Assembly: GCA_046295175.1 (NCBI GenBank)
Contig: JBKBNY010000019.1
Location: forward strand, 1 to 61,486
Source of the DNA: JALOLV01 sp046295175
GTDB taxonomy: Bacteria; Bacteroidota; Bacteroidia; Cytophagales; Spirosomataceae
Length of the DNA: 61,486 nucleotides
Direction of reading: 5' to 3'
The translations under genes and the position numbers were made by a program. Below are positions 9,414 to 17,398 of the stretch, piece after piece (positions within the stretch are counted from its first letter, which is position 1; the number at the start of each line of letters is the position of its first letter). The notes under the pieces were generated by a model that was not told the origin of the DNA, made no database searches, and saw nothing but the letters and a program-made list of their open reading frames with translations.

Positions 9414-10634
9414 TCAATCCTTATACTTCATTGCTAAAACTGGTTTCATCCTTGTAATTATCAAAGTCGGGATAAATATCACCAAGCCAATCAAAATAGT
9501 TGTTCCTAAATTTATCAAAATCCAAACCGGCCAATCCCACGAAATCGGAACATAATTCATGTAATAGCTTTCGGCATCGAGCGGAATAAGCTTAAAATAT
9601 TTTTGAGCCAAACAAAAAGCTATTGCTATCAAATTACCCCAAAGTAAGCCTCTGACAATTATCCACAATCCACTGTAAATAAACACTTTACGAACCTGAA
9701 AATCCGTCGAACCAAGTGCTTTTAGCAGTCCAATCATCGGAGTACGTTCCATCAACATTACCAGTAATATCGAAATCATATTGAAACTCGAAACTACCAA
9801 AATCAACACAAAAACGATAACAATGTTGCGGTCGAGGAGTTGTAACCAATCAAAAATCTGAACGTAAGTTTCAGTTGACTTCAGAACCTGCTGGTCTTGT
9901 TCGATTAGTCCAAAGACTTCATCCGCAACTAAATCAATATTCGCTGGATTCTTCAAAAATACCTCAAAATGGCCAACAGTATTGTTATTCCAGCCATTCA
10001 TTTTTTGTATCAAGGCCAAATCTGCAATGATAAGATTCTTGTCAAATTCTTCTAAGCCCGTTTCATAAATCCCAACAACTTTGATTTTTCGTGGACGGGG
10101 CGGATTCTGCATAAAATACAGGATTGCATCATCATTCAGCTTGATATTGAGCATATTTGCCAATTTCCGACTAATAATAATTTCGTTTGAATACGAGGTA
10201 TCCTTTTTTTGAATGGCTCGGCCCTCAACTAAATTTTCATTAAACATCTTCCAATCAAAATCTCGCCCAACTCCTTTTATCAAAACTCCCGAAAAATCTG
10301 AATCCGATTTTAACATTCCAGTCTTATTGGCCACACCTTGCACATGCCGAATCTCGGGATTTTGAGCATAATTTTGATAAAATTTCGTATTTAATGGGAT
10401 TGGAGTTTCTTCAAACGACTGATTAAGTGTAATTTTGCTGACTTGAAGATGATAACTCAAGCTAAATAATTTATCAGTAATTGTCTTTTTGAATCCGTAA
10501 AGAATTGAAAATGAAATAATTAAAGTCGCTACACCGACCGCCACGCTACCAACTCCAATCCGTGAAACAGTACTCGAAAATGATTCGGTTTTGGTATTAC
10601 GGATTCGATTTGCGATAAAATTTGGTAAATTCAT
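9414..10634 (-). CDS. FtsX/LolC-type ABC transporter permease
   Basis: 406 residues with the MacB/FtsX layout: a cytosolic N-terminus, one membrane segment (about residues 28-50, SVAVGVATLIISFSILYGF), a large periplasmic MacB_PCD-like domain (about 55-265), and three C-terminal membrane segments (about 270-295, 325-345, 370-395) forming the FtsX domain. The MLMERTPMIGLLKALGSTDF stretch is the typical coupling loop. Bacteroidota encode several such proteins annotated as lipoprotein-releasing permeases (LolC/E family). No ATPase gene is adjacent, so the LolD partner must be elsewhere. The export role is a family-level inference. Confidence 0.85.
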   Translation of the reverse strand: MNLPNFIANRIRNTKTESFSSTVSRIGVGSVAVGVATLIISFSILYGFKKTITDKLFSLSYHLQVSKITLNQSFEETPIPLNTKFYQNYAQNPEIRHVQGVANKTGMLKSDSDFSGVLIKGVGRDFDWKMFNENLVEGRAIQKKDTSYSNEIIISRKLANMLNIKLNDDAILYFMQNPPRPRKIKVVGIYETGLEEFDKNLIIADLALIQKMNGWNNNTVGHFEVFLKNPANIDLVADEVFGLIEQDQQVLKSTETYVQIFDWLQLLDRNIVIVFVLILVVSSFNMISILLVMLMERTPMIGLLKALGSTDFQVRKVFIYSGLWIIVRGLLWGNLIAIAFCLAQKYFKLIPLDAESYYMNYVPISWDWPVWILINLGTTILIGLVIFIPTLIITRMKPVLAMKYKD

Positions 10635-10656
10635 GCTCTGTTTTTAAAAGGATTAG

Positions 10657-10664
10657 CAAAATTA
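10657..10664 (-). promoter_or_regulatory. Candidate -7 element of the permease gene
   Basis: Read on the minus strand this is TAATTTTG, a full match to TAnnTTTG, 23 bases upstream of the ATG. No TTG at the expected -33 spacing was seen. The same octamer occurs before hemN, proB and the gene at 60195. Confidence 0.45.
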
Positions 10665-10749
10665 AAATAAACTTGGGTTTACATACCATCATTCGGTTTA
10701 ATAAGGACGTTTTTTCTTATTTCTTACCGATAATAGGCAGATTATAAAC

Positions 10750-11727
10750 ATGATTTATAAAAAAATCTTACTAAAAACGCTTCTATTTATTCTATTGGTA
10801 GTTGGCTCAGTAGAGATAACTTACCGACTGAACCCATTCGATAAACAAGAATTTGAAGAAGATTATTCGGCTACAATCATTGATAAACATCATCGACTTG
10901 ATTCTTTGAAAAGTCCTAAAATCGTATTAATTGCAGGCTCAAATTTTGCGTACGGAATCAATAGTGAATTAATCGAAAAAGCCTTCAATCGTCCCGTTGT
11001 CAATATGGCGATTCATTACAGCCTTGGTACAGATTTCATGCTTCGTCAATTAGAAAACAAACTTAACCGAGGCGATATTGTCATCATGGGTTTTGAATAC
11101 ATTGCCGATAGCAAAGGCGATATTACCGAAAAAATGTTGGCCGAACGTTACTACCCCGAAGCAAATAATTGGTACGAATTCGATAATATTTACGAAGAAG
11201 TTAATCAACAAATTCAATTCAGAATCTCGACTTTCCGAAGGATTTTAACTAAATTGACCTCACCAAAACCTGTAAAACCAACGATAGAAGACACCACAAG
11301 CTTCTTTTTTAGGAGTGGAGTCAATCAATACGGCGATTTGGTGAGTCACCTTAACAATCCGTCACTTTCGGTGATTCCGAATGTTGAAATCAATGACAAA
11401 AAGGAAATGACCGAACCGATTAGAGATATGAATCGGTTCACTCAAAAAATGAAATCTAAAGGAGTGTCTTGCTATTATACTTACCCAAGTTACGGGCAGT
11501 CATCTTACAAAACCGACAAACCAATTTTAGATAAAATGGATGCCGAATTGCACAAAAAGGGTAGATTTATAATTCTCGGAAAAATGCAAGACTTTGTTTA
11601 TCCAGATAGTCTTTTGCAAGACATGGTTTTTCATTTGAACGCCAAAGGTAGAGACATTCGCACCAATCAAATCATTGAATTATTAAAACCTTATTTGAGC
11701 AAATCACAACCCTCAAAAGAAAATTGA
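10750..11727 (+). CDS. SGNH-like partner of MBOAT acyltransferase (AlgJ/DltD-like role)
   Basis: 325 residues. There is one N-terminal membrane anchor (residues ~5-25, ILLKTLLFILLVVGSVEITY), then a presumed periplasmic domain. The motif VLIAGSNFAYGINSELIEKA (about residues 57-76) is at the position of the GDS/GSS block I of SGNH-like proteins, and VIMGFEY follows as a second strand. Near the C-terminus, HLNAKGRDIRTNQI (about residues 297-310) looks like a block V equivalent with His. DltD and AlgJ/AlgX proteins have this design and work with MBOAT enzymes in O-acylation of polymers. The MBOAT gene follows after 38 bases. The assignment is by context plus weak motifs; substrate unknown. Confidence 0.6.
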   Translation: MIYKKILLKTLLFILLVVGSVEITYRLNPFDKQEFEEDYSATIIDKHHRLDSLKSPKIVLIAGSNFAYGINSELIEKAFNRPVVNMAIHYSLGTDFMLRQLENKLNRGDIVIMGFEYIADSKGDITEKMLAERYYPEANNWYEFDNIYEEVNQQIQFRISTFRRILTKLTSPKPVKPTIEDTTSFFFRSGVNQYGDLVSHLNNPSLSVIPNVEINDKKEMTEPIRDMNRFTQKMKSKGVSCYYTYPSYGQSSYKTDKPILDKMDAELHKKGRFIILGKMQDFVYPDSLLQDMVFHLNAKGRDIRTNQIIELLKPYLSKSQPSKEN

Positions 11728-11765
11728 ACTTTTGAACATCTAACTTTTGAACTTTAAAAGAATAA

Positions 11766-13250
11766 ATGCTATTTAATTCCTTTGATTTTTTAGTTTTCTT
11801 TCCAGTCGTAACCATTGGCTTTTTTGCCCTGCCTCACAAGGCACGGTGGGCGTGGCTGTTGGCGGCGAGTTGTTATTTTTACATGGTTTATAAGCCCGAT
11901 TACATCTTGATTTTGGCGGCGACCATCGTAATTGATTATTTTGCAGGTATCTGGATTGAAAAACAACAAGATAAAAAACGAAAAAAATACTTCTTGATTC
12001 TGAGCCTTATTGCCAATATTGGGGTTTTGGCATACTTCAAATATTACAATTTCATAGCACTCTCTCTTAATGATTTTTTATCGGATTACGGAATTTTAAG
12101 AAAGCCCCTACCACTACTCGAATGGCTACTTCCAATCGGACTTTCGTTTCATACTTTTCAGGCGATGAGCTACACGATTGAGGTCTATCGAGGAAACCAA
12201 AAAGCAGAGTATCACTTCGGGATTTATGCACTTTATGTTATGTTTTATCCGCAGTTGGTAGCGGGGCCAATCGAACGACCACAGAATGTACTGCATCAAT
12301 TCCACGAAAAACAAACATTTGATTATCAACGAGTTAAGTTCGGATTACAGCTTATGGCTTGGGGATTATTCAAGAAAGTCGTCATTGCAGATAGATTAGC
12401 GATTTTTGTAAATGAAGTCTATAATTTGCCACATTTGCATCAAGGAACTGAATTGATTGTTGGAATCATTTTCTTCTCGTTCCAGATTTTTTGTGATTTT
12501 TCGGGATACTCTGATGTAGCCCTCGGTTCGGCACAAGTAATGGGTTTTAAACTCATGAAAAACTTCGACCGACCGTATTTTTCAAAGACAATTTCGGAAT
12601 TTTGGCATCGTTGGCATATTTCGCTCTCAACTTGGTTCAGAGATTATCTATATATTCCGTTGGGTGGAAACCGAGTTAGTAAGCCTCGTTGGTACTTTAA
12701 TCAGTTTACGGTATTTTTTGTAAGTGGAATCTGGCACGGAGCCAATTGGAATTTTGTTATTTGGGGAGCGTTGCACGGATTGTATCTGATTTTTGCTTTG
12801 ATTACCAAAAAACCAAGAAACTACATCGTAAAAACCCTCAAAATCGACCGTTTAGGTATATTCTACAAGTTTATTCAGGTCGGAATTACGTTTTGTTTAG
12901 TAACTTTTGCATGGATATTTTTCAGAGGAAATTATATCGAACAATCGTGGAATTGGCACGTTGTAACGCATCTATTTACTGGAATCCCTGACATGAATAC
13001 CTTTTTTACTGGCGAATATTTTGCCAAAAATGTTTTCTTGAATCAAGGTAAAAAAGAGTTTTTATTGGCGGTTGGGCTGATTCTCTTTATGGAAACCATC
13101 CATTATTTACAAAGAAGCCAAAGTCTTCGAGAAGTAATTGCCACAAAACCCACGTGGATTCGTTGGGCTATATACTATGCTTACGCAATGGCATTTATCA
13201 TTTTTGGGGTGTTTGATAAACCTGCCGAATTTATTTATTTTCAGTTCTAA
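11766..13250 (+). CDS. MBOAT-family membrane O-acyltransferase (AlgI/DltB-like)
   Basis: 494 residues with about ten membrane segments. The MBOAT signature is clear: PQLVAGPIERP (about residue 165), EFWHRWHISLSTWFRDYLY (about 278-296) and IPLGGNR, then the catalytic-type His in SGIWHGANWNFVIWG (about 320-334). Family members such as AlgI and DltB move an acyl, often acetyl, group across the membrane onto an exported polymer. It probably forms a two-protein system with the SGNH-like protein upstream. No alginate or teichoic acid genes are nearby, so the acceptor (exopolysaccharide or other glycan) cannot be told. Confidence 0.92.
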   Translation: MLFNSFDFLVFFPVVTIGFFALPHKARWAWLLAASCYFYMVYKPDYILILAATIVIDYFAGIWIEKQQDKKRKKYFLILSLIANIGVLAYFKYYNFIALSLNDFLSDYGILRKPLPLLEWLLPIGLSFHTFQAMSYTIEVYRGNQKAEYHFGIYALYVMFYPQLVAGPIERPQNVLHQFHEKQTFDYQRVKFGLQLMAWGLFKKVVIADRLAIFVNEVYNLPHLHQGTELIVGIIFFSFQIFCDFSGYSDVALGSAQVMGFKLMKNFDRPYFSKTISEFWHRWHISLSTWFRDYLYIPLGGNRVSKPRWYFNQFTVFFVSGIWHGANWNFVIWGALHGLYLIFALITKKPRNYIVKTLKIDRLGIFYKFIQVGITFCLVTFAWIFFRGNYIEQSWNWHVVTHLFTGIPDMNTFFTGEYFAKNVFLNQGKKEFLLAVGLILFMETIHYLQRSQSLREVIATKPTWIRWAIYYAYAMAFIIFGVFDKPAEFIYFQF

Positions 13251-13320
13251 AATTACGGTCTGACTATCGTCCGACCTTGTAAATAACTCGAAGGTCATGG
13301 CATTAGTGGAAGCAATTGCT

Positions 13321-13367
13321 GGTGCTGGATTCCAATCCAGCACCCACCATGATTAGGCTTTCAAGCC
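13321..13367. repeat. Two small palindromes between convergent genes
   Basis: GGTGCTGGATT (13321-13331) pairs perfectly with AATCCAGCACC (13334-13344); a second hairpin GGCTT-TC-AAGCC lies at 13356-13367. No T-run follows the large stem. They share the TT-N2/3-AA centre of the other short palindromes in this window and may serve as transcript ends between the MBOAT gene (+) and pfkB (-). Confidence 0.6.
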
Positions 13368-13373
13368 GATAAA

Positions 13374-14306
13374 TCAATGTGTTTTTACCCATTCGAGCAA
13401 CCTCAAGGCATCTTCTTGCTTGAATAACTGCGTACCTTCGTTCATCGTTGCGGCCGAACCACAAGAAACCCCCAACTGTACAGCCTCGATTGGCGTTTTA
13501 CCATTTGCCAAAGCCCAAACCATTCCACCAACCATGCTATCACCTGCACCAACCGTACTTTTTTTCTGAACCGTAGGTGCAGGTATGAGTTTACAAATAT
13601 CTTTAGTAACCAGCAAAGCACCCTGCGGGCCCATCGAGACTGCCACAATCTCGCAGCCGCCTTTATCAATCAATTCACGGGCGGCTTCATCAACATCGTC
13701 TAATTCGAGAGACTCCACACCAACCAATTTTGCCAGTTCGCCAATGTTTGGTTTCAGCAAATAAACACCTTCATCAACTGCCAATTTTAGGGCTTCGCCA
13801 GAGGTATCTAAAATGAAATTTGAACCAATTTCGTGGGCAACTGCCGCTACTTTTTCATAGAAATCATCCCCAATTCCGTTTGGAAGGCTACCACTTGCCA
13901 CTAAAAATTCGGGTTGTAATTCTTCGATTTTTTTCAAGATTAAAGCCGTTTCTGCCTCCGAAATCGTTGGACCAGGCATCCCGAAACGATATTGAGCATT
14001 CGTAATCGAATCTACCGCAATAAAATTCTCACGAGTCCAATCGGCTGTCTTAATAGCCTGAAAATCAACTCCTTCTTTGGTAATCAATTCTTCGAGAAGT
14101 AAACCTGTATGCCCTCCACTCGTAAAAAGTGCAAGTGATTCCCCGCCCAAACGATGAATCGCCTTCGAGACATTGATTCCGCCCCCACCAGCATCAAAAC
14201 GAGGATTTTCGCAACGAATTTTCTGCTCAGCTACCAAACCCGCAAATTTTGTACTTTTATCAATAGCCGGATTAACGGTCAGTGTAATGATTTTATGTTT
14301 TTTCAT
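13374..14306 (-). CDS. pfkB: 6-phosphofructokinase II (PfkB family)
   Basis: 310 residues from ATG 14306. The longer in-frame ATG at 14327 would encode residues from a palindromic repeat, so it is not preferred. The sequence closely follows E. coli PfkB: NPAIDKST at the start, the double-glycine block GGGGINVSKAIHRLGG (about residues 38-53), a DWTREN substrate loop, YRFGMPGP, and the C-terminal ribokinase signature KSTVGAGDSMVGGMVWAL with the catalytic Asp, then GSAATMNEGT. It phosphorylates fructose 6-phosphate to fructose 1,6-bisphosphate in glycolysis; 1-phosphofructokinase or tagatose 6-phosphate kinase are the family alternatives. It lies 30 bases downstream of xerD and is probably cotranscribed with it. 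Confidence 0.85.
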   Translation of the reverse strand: MKKHKIITLTVNPAIDKSTKFAGLVAEQKIRCENPRFDAGGGGINVSKAIHRLGGESLALFTSGGHTGLLLEELITKEGVDFQAIKTADWTRENFIAVDSITNAQYRFGMPGPTISEAETALILKKIEELQPEFLVASGSLPNGIGDDFYEKVAAVAHEIGSNFILDTSGEALKLAVDEGVYLLKPNIGELAKLVGVESLELDDVDEAARELIDKGGCEIVAVSMGPQGALLVTKDICKLIPAPTVQKKSTVGAGDSMVGGMVWALANGKTPIEAVQLGVSCGSAATMNEGTQLFKQEDALRLLEWVKTH

Positions 14307-14313
14307 ATCTGTA

Positions 14314-14334
14314 AAACGACTTTTCAAGTCGTTT
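14314..14334. repeat. Palindrome between xerD and pfkB
   Basis: AAACGACTT (14314-14322) and AAGTCGTTT (14326-14334) form a perfect nine-base stem with a TTC loop. The same core (ACGACTT-N3-AAGTCGT) recurs at 17367-17385. It abuts the xerD stop codon (14337-14339) and precedes the pfkB start. Confidence 0.7.
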
Positions 14335-14336
14335 AG

Positions 14337-15239
14337 TTAAGCTCTTGGATGAAATTCCTTTAATGTTTGCTGTAAAAAACTACGGTCGAGGTGTGTGTAA
14401 ATCTCAGTAGTGGTGATAGACTCATGCCCGAGCATTTCTTGAACAGCCCTTAAATCGGCCCCACCCTCAACCAAATGTGTGGCAAAACTATGCCTAAATG
14501 TATGCGGACTGATGTTTTTCTGGATTCCGACCCTTTCGACTAAATCTTTGATAATCAAAAAAATCATAACGCGAGTCAATTTGCCGCCTCTGCGATTCAG
14601 AAAAACAATATCCTGCGATTCTTCTTTGATATTATCCATTTGGTCGCGGATATTTTCAAGGTAAAGATTGGTATATTTTACCGCATCTCTCCCAATCGGC
14701 ACCAGGCGTGCTTTGTTACCTTTACCAATAACTCTGATGAACCCAATATCAAAATAGCAATTTGTGAGTTTTAACTCGACTAATTCCGAAACCCGCAACC
14801 CACAACTGTACAAAACCTCCAAGATTGCTCGGTTACGTGTACCTTCGTTTGTCGATAAATCAATTGAGTTCAGAATTTGCTCAATCTCCATAAAAGTGAG
14901 CGTATCAGGGAGCTTTCGGCCAATTTTAGGGGTTTCTATCAACTCGGTTGGGTCAATCAAAATTACATTCTCGATTGCCAAATACTTGTAAAAAGCCTTG
15001 ATTCCTGATAAAATTCTTGCTTGAGAATTGGCCGAAAGCCCGATTTCGGTCAGGTATTCTAAGAAATCCATAACCTGCTCTTCCGAAAGATTTTGCGGAG
15101 AAGGTTTCTTAGGAATCATCTCGGCAAATTGCCAAAGTTTTTCGGTATCTCTAATGTAAGCCTCAATAGAGTTTTCGGAAAGCGAACGCTCAAGTCGGAG
15201 ATAATTACGGAAATGTTGAATGTAAATTTGCCAATTCAT
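14337..15239 (-). CDS. xerD: Site-specific tyrosine recombinase XerD
   Basis: 300 residues from ATG 15239, the usual XerD length; an upstream GTG at 15266 is possible but adds an atypical leader. The N-terminal SAM-like core-binding domain (about 1-95) includes ARILSGIKAFYKYL. The catalytic domain has the full tyrosine recombinase set: Arg in YSCGLRVSEL, Lys in VIGKGNKARLVP, HTFRHSFATHL (H-x-x-R), LGHES, and the nucleophilic Tyr in EIYTHLD. XerD with XerC resolves chromosome dimers at dif and is chromosomal core, not a phage integrase, judging by its lack of mobile neighbours. XerC is the main alternative name. Confidence 0.9.
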   Translation of the reverse strand: MNWQIYIQHFRNYLRLERSLSENSIEAYIRDTEKLWQFAEMIPKKPSPQNLSEEQVMDFLEYLTEIGLSANSQARILSGIKAFYKYLAIENVILIDPTELIETPKIGRKLPDTLTFMEIEQILNSIDLSTNEGTRNRAILEVLYSCGLRVSELVELKLTNCYFDIGFIRVIGKGNKARLVPIGRDAVKYTNLYLENIRDQMDNIKEESQDIVFLNRRGGKLTRVMIFLIIKDLVERVGIQKNISPHTFRHSFATHLVEGGADLRAVQEMLGHESITTTEIYTHLDRSFLQQTLKEFHPRA

Positions 15240-15315
15240 GCGGCTAATATAGCCTAAGTATGGCACGTCTTAAATCAAATTCTTTTAAAAGTTTTAAATT
15301 AGTAAAGACTTTAGA

Positions 15316-15348
15316 AACACTGACAGGGTTTTGAACCCTGTCAGTGTT
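15316..15348. repeat. 33-bp palindrome, copy downstream of hemN
   Basis: AACACTGACAGGGTT (15316-15330) pairs over all 15 bases with AACCCTGTCAGTGTT (15334-15348), loop TTG. A near-identical copy lies at 16810-16842, so the two bracket hemN. It lies 15 bases after the hemN stop and could end that transcript, although no T-run is present on the minus strand. Confidence 0.85.
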
Positions 15349-15362
15349 AAATCATATAATTT

Positions 15363-16727
15363 TTATATAGTTTGCGAAAACAATCGTTGTTGAGGATTCG
15401 CTCTCAACAATCTCTTATCAAAAGCCATACAGATATTGCGAATAAAAGGTAATCCTTGCGGTAGAACTTTCAAGCCAAACTCATTGCAAAACAATAAATT
15501 ATCATCTTTAAAAACCTCCAAACGGTCCATTAATTCATCTAATTCCTCACTTGTCCAGTCGGTTAGTTTCCACGAAGTTTCAGATTGGCACATGATATTC
15601 AAAATTTGCTTACGAATAAACAAATCTTCTTCATCGAGAATATGCCCTCGAAGCAACGGCAGATTACCAGCTTCAATCATTTCTTGGTATTCTTCTAAAC
15701 CCTTTACATTCTGCGAAAACCCAGTCCACGAATCACTTATCGAAGACATCCCAAGCCCCAAAAGTAGCTTAGATTGTGTGGTTGTGTAGCCCATAAAATT
15801 ACGATGAAGCGTACCTTCTACCATAGATTTGTACAAATTATCTTCTTTGAGGGCAAAATGGTCCATCCCAATTTCTAAATAGCCATGTGCTTCAAAGATT
15901 TCTCTTCCGAGTTCGTACAATGCCCTTTTTTGTTCGCCAGATGGCAGGTCTTCGTCGTTAAAACCTCGCTGCCCGTTGCCTTTAATCCACGGAACGTGGG
16001 CATAAGAATAAAAAGCTAAACGGTCAGGTTTCAGTAAAATCGTTTTTTCGATGGTATTTTTCATCGAATCGAGCGTCTGAAACGGCAATCCAAAAACCAA
16101 ATCGTGGCTGACCGAAGTATAGCCAACCCTACGAGCAGTTTCGGTTGCGTTTTTTACATTTTCAAACGGCTGGATTCGATGGATGGCTCGCTGAACAGTC
16201 GGGTCGTAATCTTGCACGCCAAAGCTTACTCGCCGAAAGCCTAAATCAAAGAGTGTTTGTAGGTGTTCGGCAGTTGTATTATTTGGGTGTCCTTCAAATC
16301 CAAATTCATGTTCAGGATGAATTTCAGCATTTTTAAGGATTCCATTTATCAATTTTTGGAGGTTTTTAGCCGAAAAAAAACTTGGGGTTCCTCCTCCCAA
16401 ATGAATCTCAGCTATCAGAGGTTTTTTACCAAAAATATCAGCATACATTTGCCATTCTTTCAAGACGGCATCAATATAAGTTTCTTCGACCGAGTGGTTT
16501 TTAGTGATTCGTTTATGGCACGCACAAAAAGTGCAAAGACTCTCACAAAACGGCAAATGTATGTAAAGGCTAATGCCTTTTTCGGAATTTGTCTGACGAA
16601 AAGTTTGTTTTAAACTCGATGTCCAAGCCGATTCTGAATAGGTCGAATCATCCCAAAAGGGTACAGTTGGATAGCTGGTGTAGCGAGGCCCAGCCACATT
16701 ATATTTATCAATCAATGACTTATTCAT
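15363..16727 (-). CDS. hemN: Oxygen-independent coproporphyrinogen III oxidase (radical SAM)
   Basis: 454 residues, the normal HemN length. The N-terminus has the substrate-site motif GPRYTSYPTVPFW, followed by YIHLPFCESLCTFCACHK (about residues 52-70), which contains the CxxxCxFC radical-SAM cluster motif with the extra Cys typical of HemN. AEIHLGGGTPSF is the SAM-binding GGGTP motif, and the C-terminal HemN domain (about 370-450) is present. It converts coproporphyrinogen III to protoporphyrinogen IX without oxygen during haem synthesis. It is monocistronic by spacing. A -7 motif lies at 16750-16757. Confidence 0.95.
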   Translation of the reverse strand: MNKSLIDKYNVAGPRYTSYPTVPFWDDSTYSESAWTSSLKQTFRQTNSEKGISLYIHLPFCESLCTFCACHKRITKNHSVEETYIDAVLKEWQMYADIFGKKPLIAEIHLGGGTPSFFSAKNLQKLINGILKNAEIHPEHEFGFEGHPNNTTAEHLQTLFDLGFRRVSFGVQDYDPTVQRAIHRIQPFENVKNATETARRVGYTSVSHDLVFGLPFQTLDSMKNTIEKTILLKPDRLAFYSYAHVPWIKGNGQRGFNDEDLPSGEQKRALYELGREIFEAHGYLEIGMDHFALKEDNLYKSMVEGTLHRNFMGYTTTQSKLLLGLGMSSISDSWTGFSQNVKGLEEYQEMIEAGNLPLLRGHILDEEDLFIRKQILNIMCQSETSWKLTDWTSEELDELMDRLEVFKDDNLLFCNEFGLKVLPQGLPFIRNICMAFDKRLLRANPQQRLFSQTI

Positions 16728-16749
16728 GAGGTTTAACTTAATTTTTGCT

Positions 16750-16757
16750 CAAAATTA
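16750..16757 (-). promoter_or_regulatory. Candidate -7 element of hemN
   Basis: TAATTTTG on the minus strand, 23 bases upstream of the hemN ATG, the same sequence and the same distance as before the permease gene at 10634. No -33 TTG was seen at normal spacing. Confidence 0.5.
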
Positions 16758-16809
16758 GATTTTGATTGCCCGATTAATGATGATTTTTGTCATATTTGGG
16801 ATTTAATTT

Positions 16810-16842
16810 AACACTGACAGGGTTCTGAACCCTGTCAGAGTT
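16810..16842. repeat. 33-bp palindrome, copy upstream of hemN
   Basis: AACACTGACAGGGTT (16810-16824), loop CTG, AACCCTGTCAGAGTT (16828-16842). 14 of 15 pairs are intact. The left arm is identical to the copy at 15316-15348. It lies between the divergent hemN and aroQ genes. Confidence 0.85.
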
Positions 16843-16913
16843 GTGTCCACCTTTCCAAAACAGAGTAAATTCTAAAAGAGTCAATAATCTATTAAGTAGA
16901 AAAATCCTGAAAC

Positions 16914-17330
16914 ATGAAAAAAATCATCATCATAAACGGCCCAAACCTTAATCTTCTCGGTAAAAGAGAGCCAACTATTTACGGAAATCAGACTTTTGAG
17001 CAATATTTTGACGAACTAAAAACAGTTTTCGGCGAGGTAGATTTGTATTATTTTCAATCAAACCACGAAGGAGCAATTATTGATAAAATCCACGAAATCG
17101 GTTTTGAATTCGACGGAATTGTTATCAATGCAGGAGCTTATACGCACACATCAATTGCCATTGCCGATGCCCTTTCGGCTATCAAAACACCCGCGGTTGA
17201 GGTTCACATCTCGAATATTCACGCACGTGAGGCATTCAGACACCACTCATACCTCACAAGCCGTTGCAAAGGTATGATTTGTGGACTCGGCTTGAAAGGA
17301 TACGAACTGGCGATAAGATACTTTTTGTAG
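16914..17330 (+). CDS. aroQ: 3-dehydroquinate dehydratase, type II
   Basis: 138 residues, slightly under the usual ~145. NGPNLNLLGKREPTIYG (residues 7-23) carries the catalytic-type Arg and Tyr, NHEGAIIDKIHE the Glu-containing helix, VINAGAYTHTSIAIADAL the NAGA loop, and EVHISNIHAREAFRHHSY the His/Arg substrate loop. It removes water from 3-dehydroquinate in the shikimate pathway, cytosolic. It ends inside a palindrome (17330-17350) and is followed by the SerC-like gene. No other shikimate genes are adjacent. Confidence 0.95.
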   Translation: MKKIIIINGPNLNLLGKREPTIYGNQTFEQYFDELKTVFGEVDLYYFQSNHEGAIIDKIHEIGFEFDGIVINAGAYTHTSIAIADALSAIKTPAVEVHISNIHAREAFRHHSYLTSRCKGMICGLGLKGYELAIRYFL

Positions 17331-17385
17331 AACGAGTTTTCAACTCGTTCAGCCACAATCCAAACCCACGACTTGAAAAGTCGTG
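17330..17385. repeat. Two short palindromes between aroQ and the SerC-like gene
   Basis: First: GAACGAGTT/AACTCGTTC at 17330-17350 with loop TTC, starting at the last base of the aroQ stop codon. Second: CACGACTT/AAGTCGTG at 17367-17385 with loop GAA. They are two versions of the same design with one arm base changed and its partner compensated (CGAGTT versus CGACTT), so pairing is conserved. Confidence 0.75.
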
Positions 17386-17398
17386 TTACATAATCAAT

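Noticed and set aside
14337..15239. xerD considered as a phage or island integrase
   Set aside because: Length and motifs fit chromosomal XerC/D, and no tRNA, attachment site or mobile genes are adjacent.
17264..17398. N-terminal extension of the SerC-like protein from ATG 17264
   Set aside because: It would overlap aroQ and translate two intergenic palindromes; ATG 17399 begins right at the family's conserved start.
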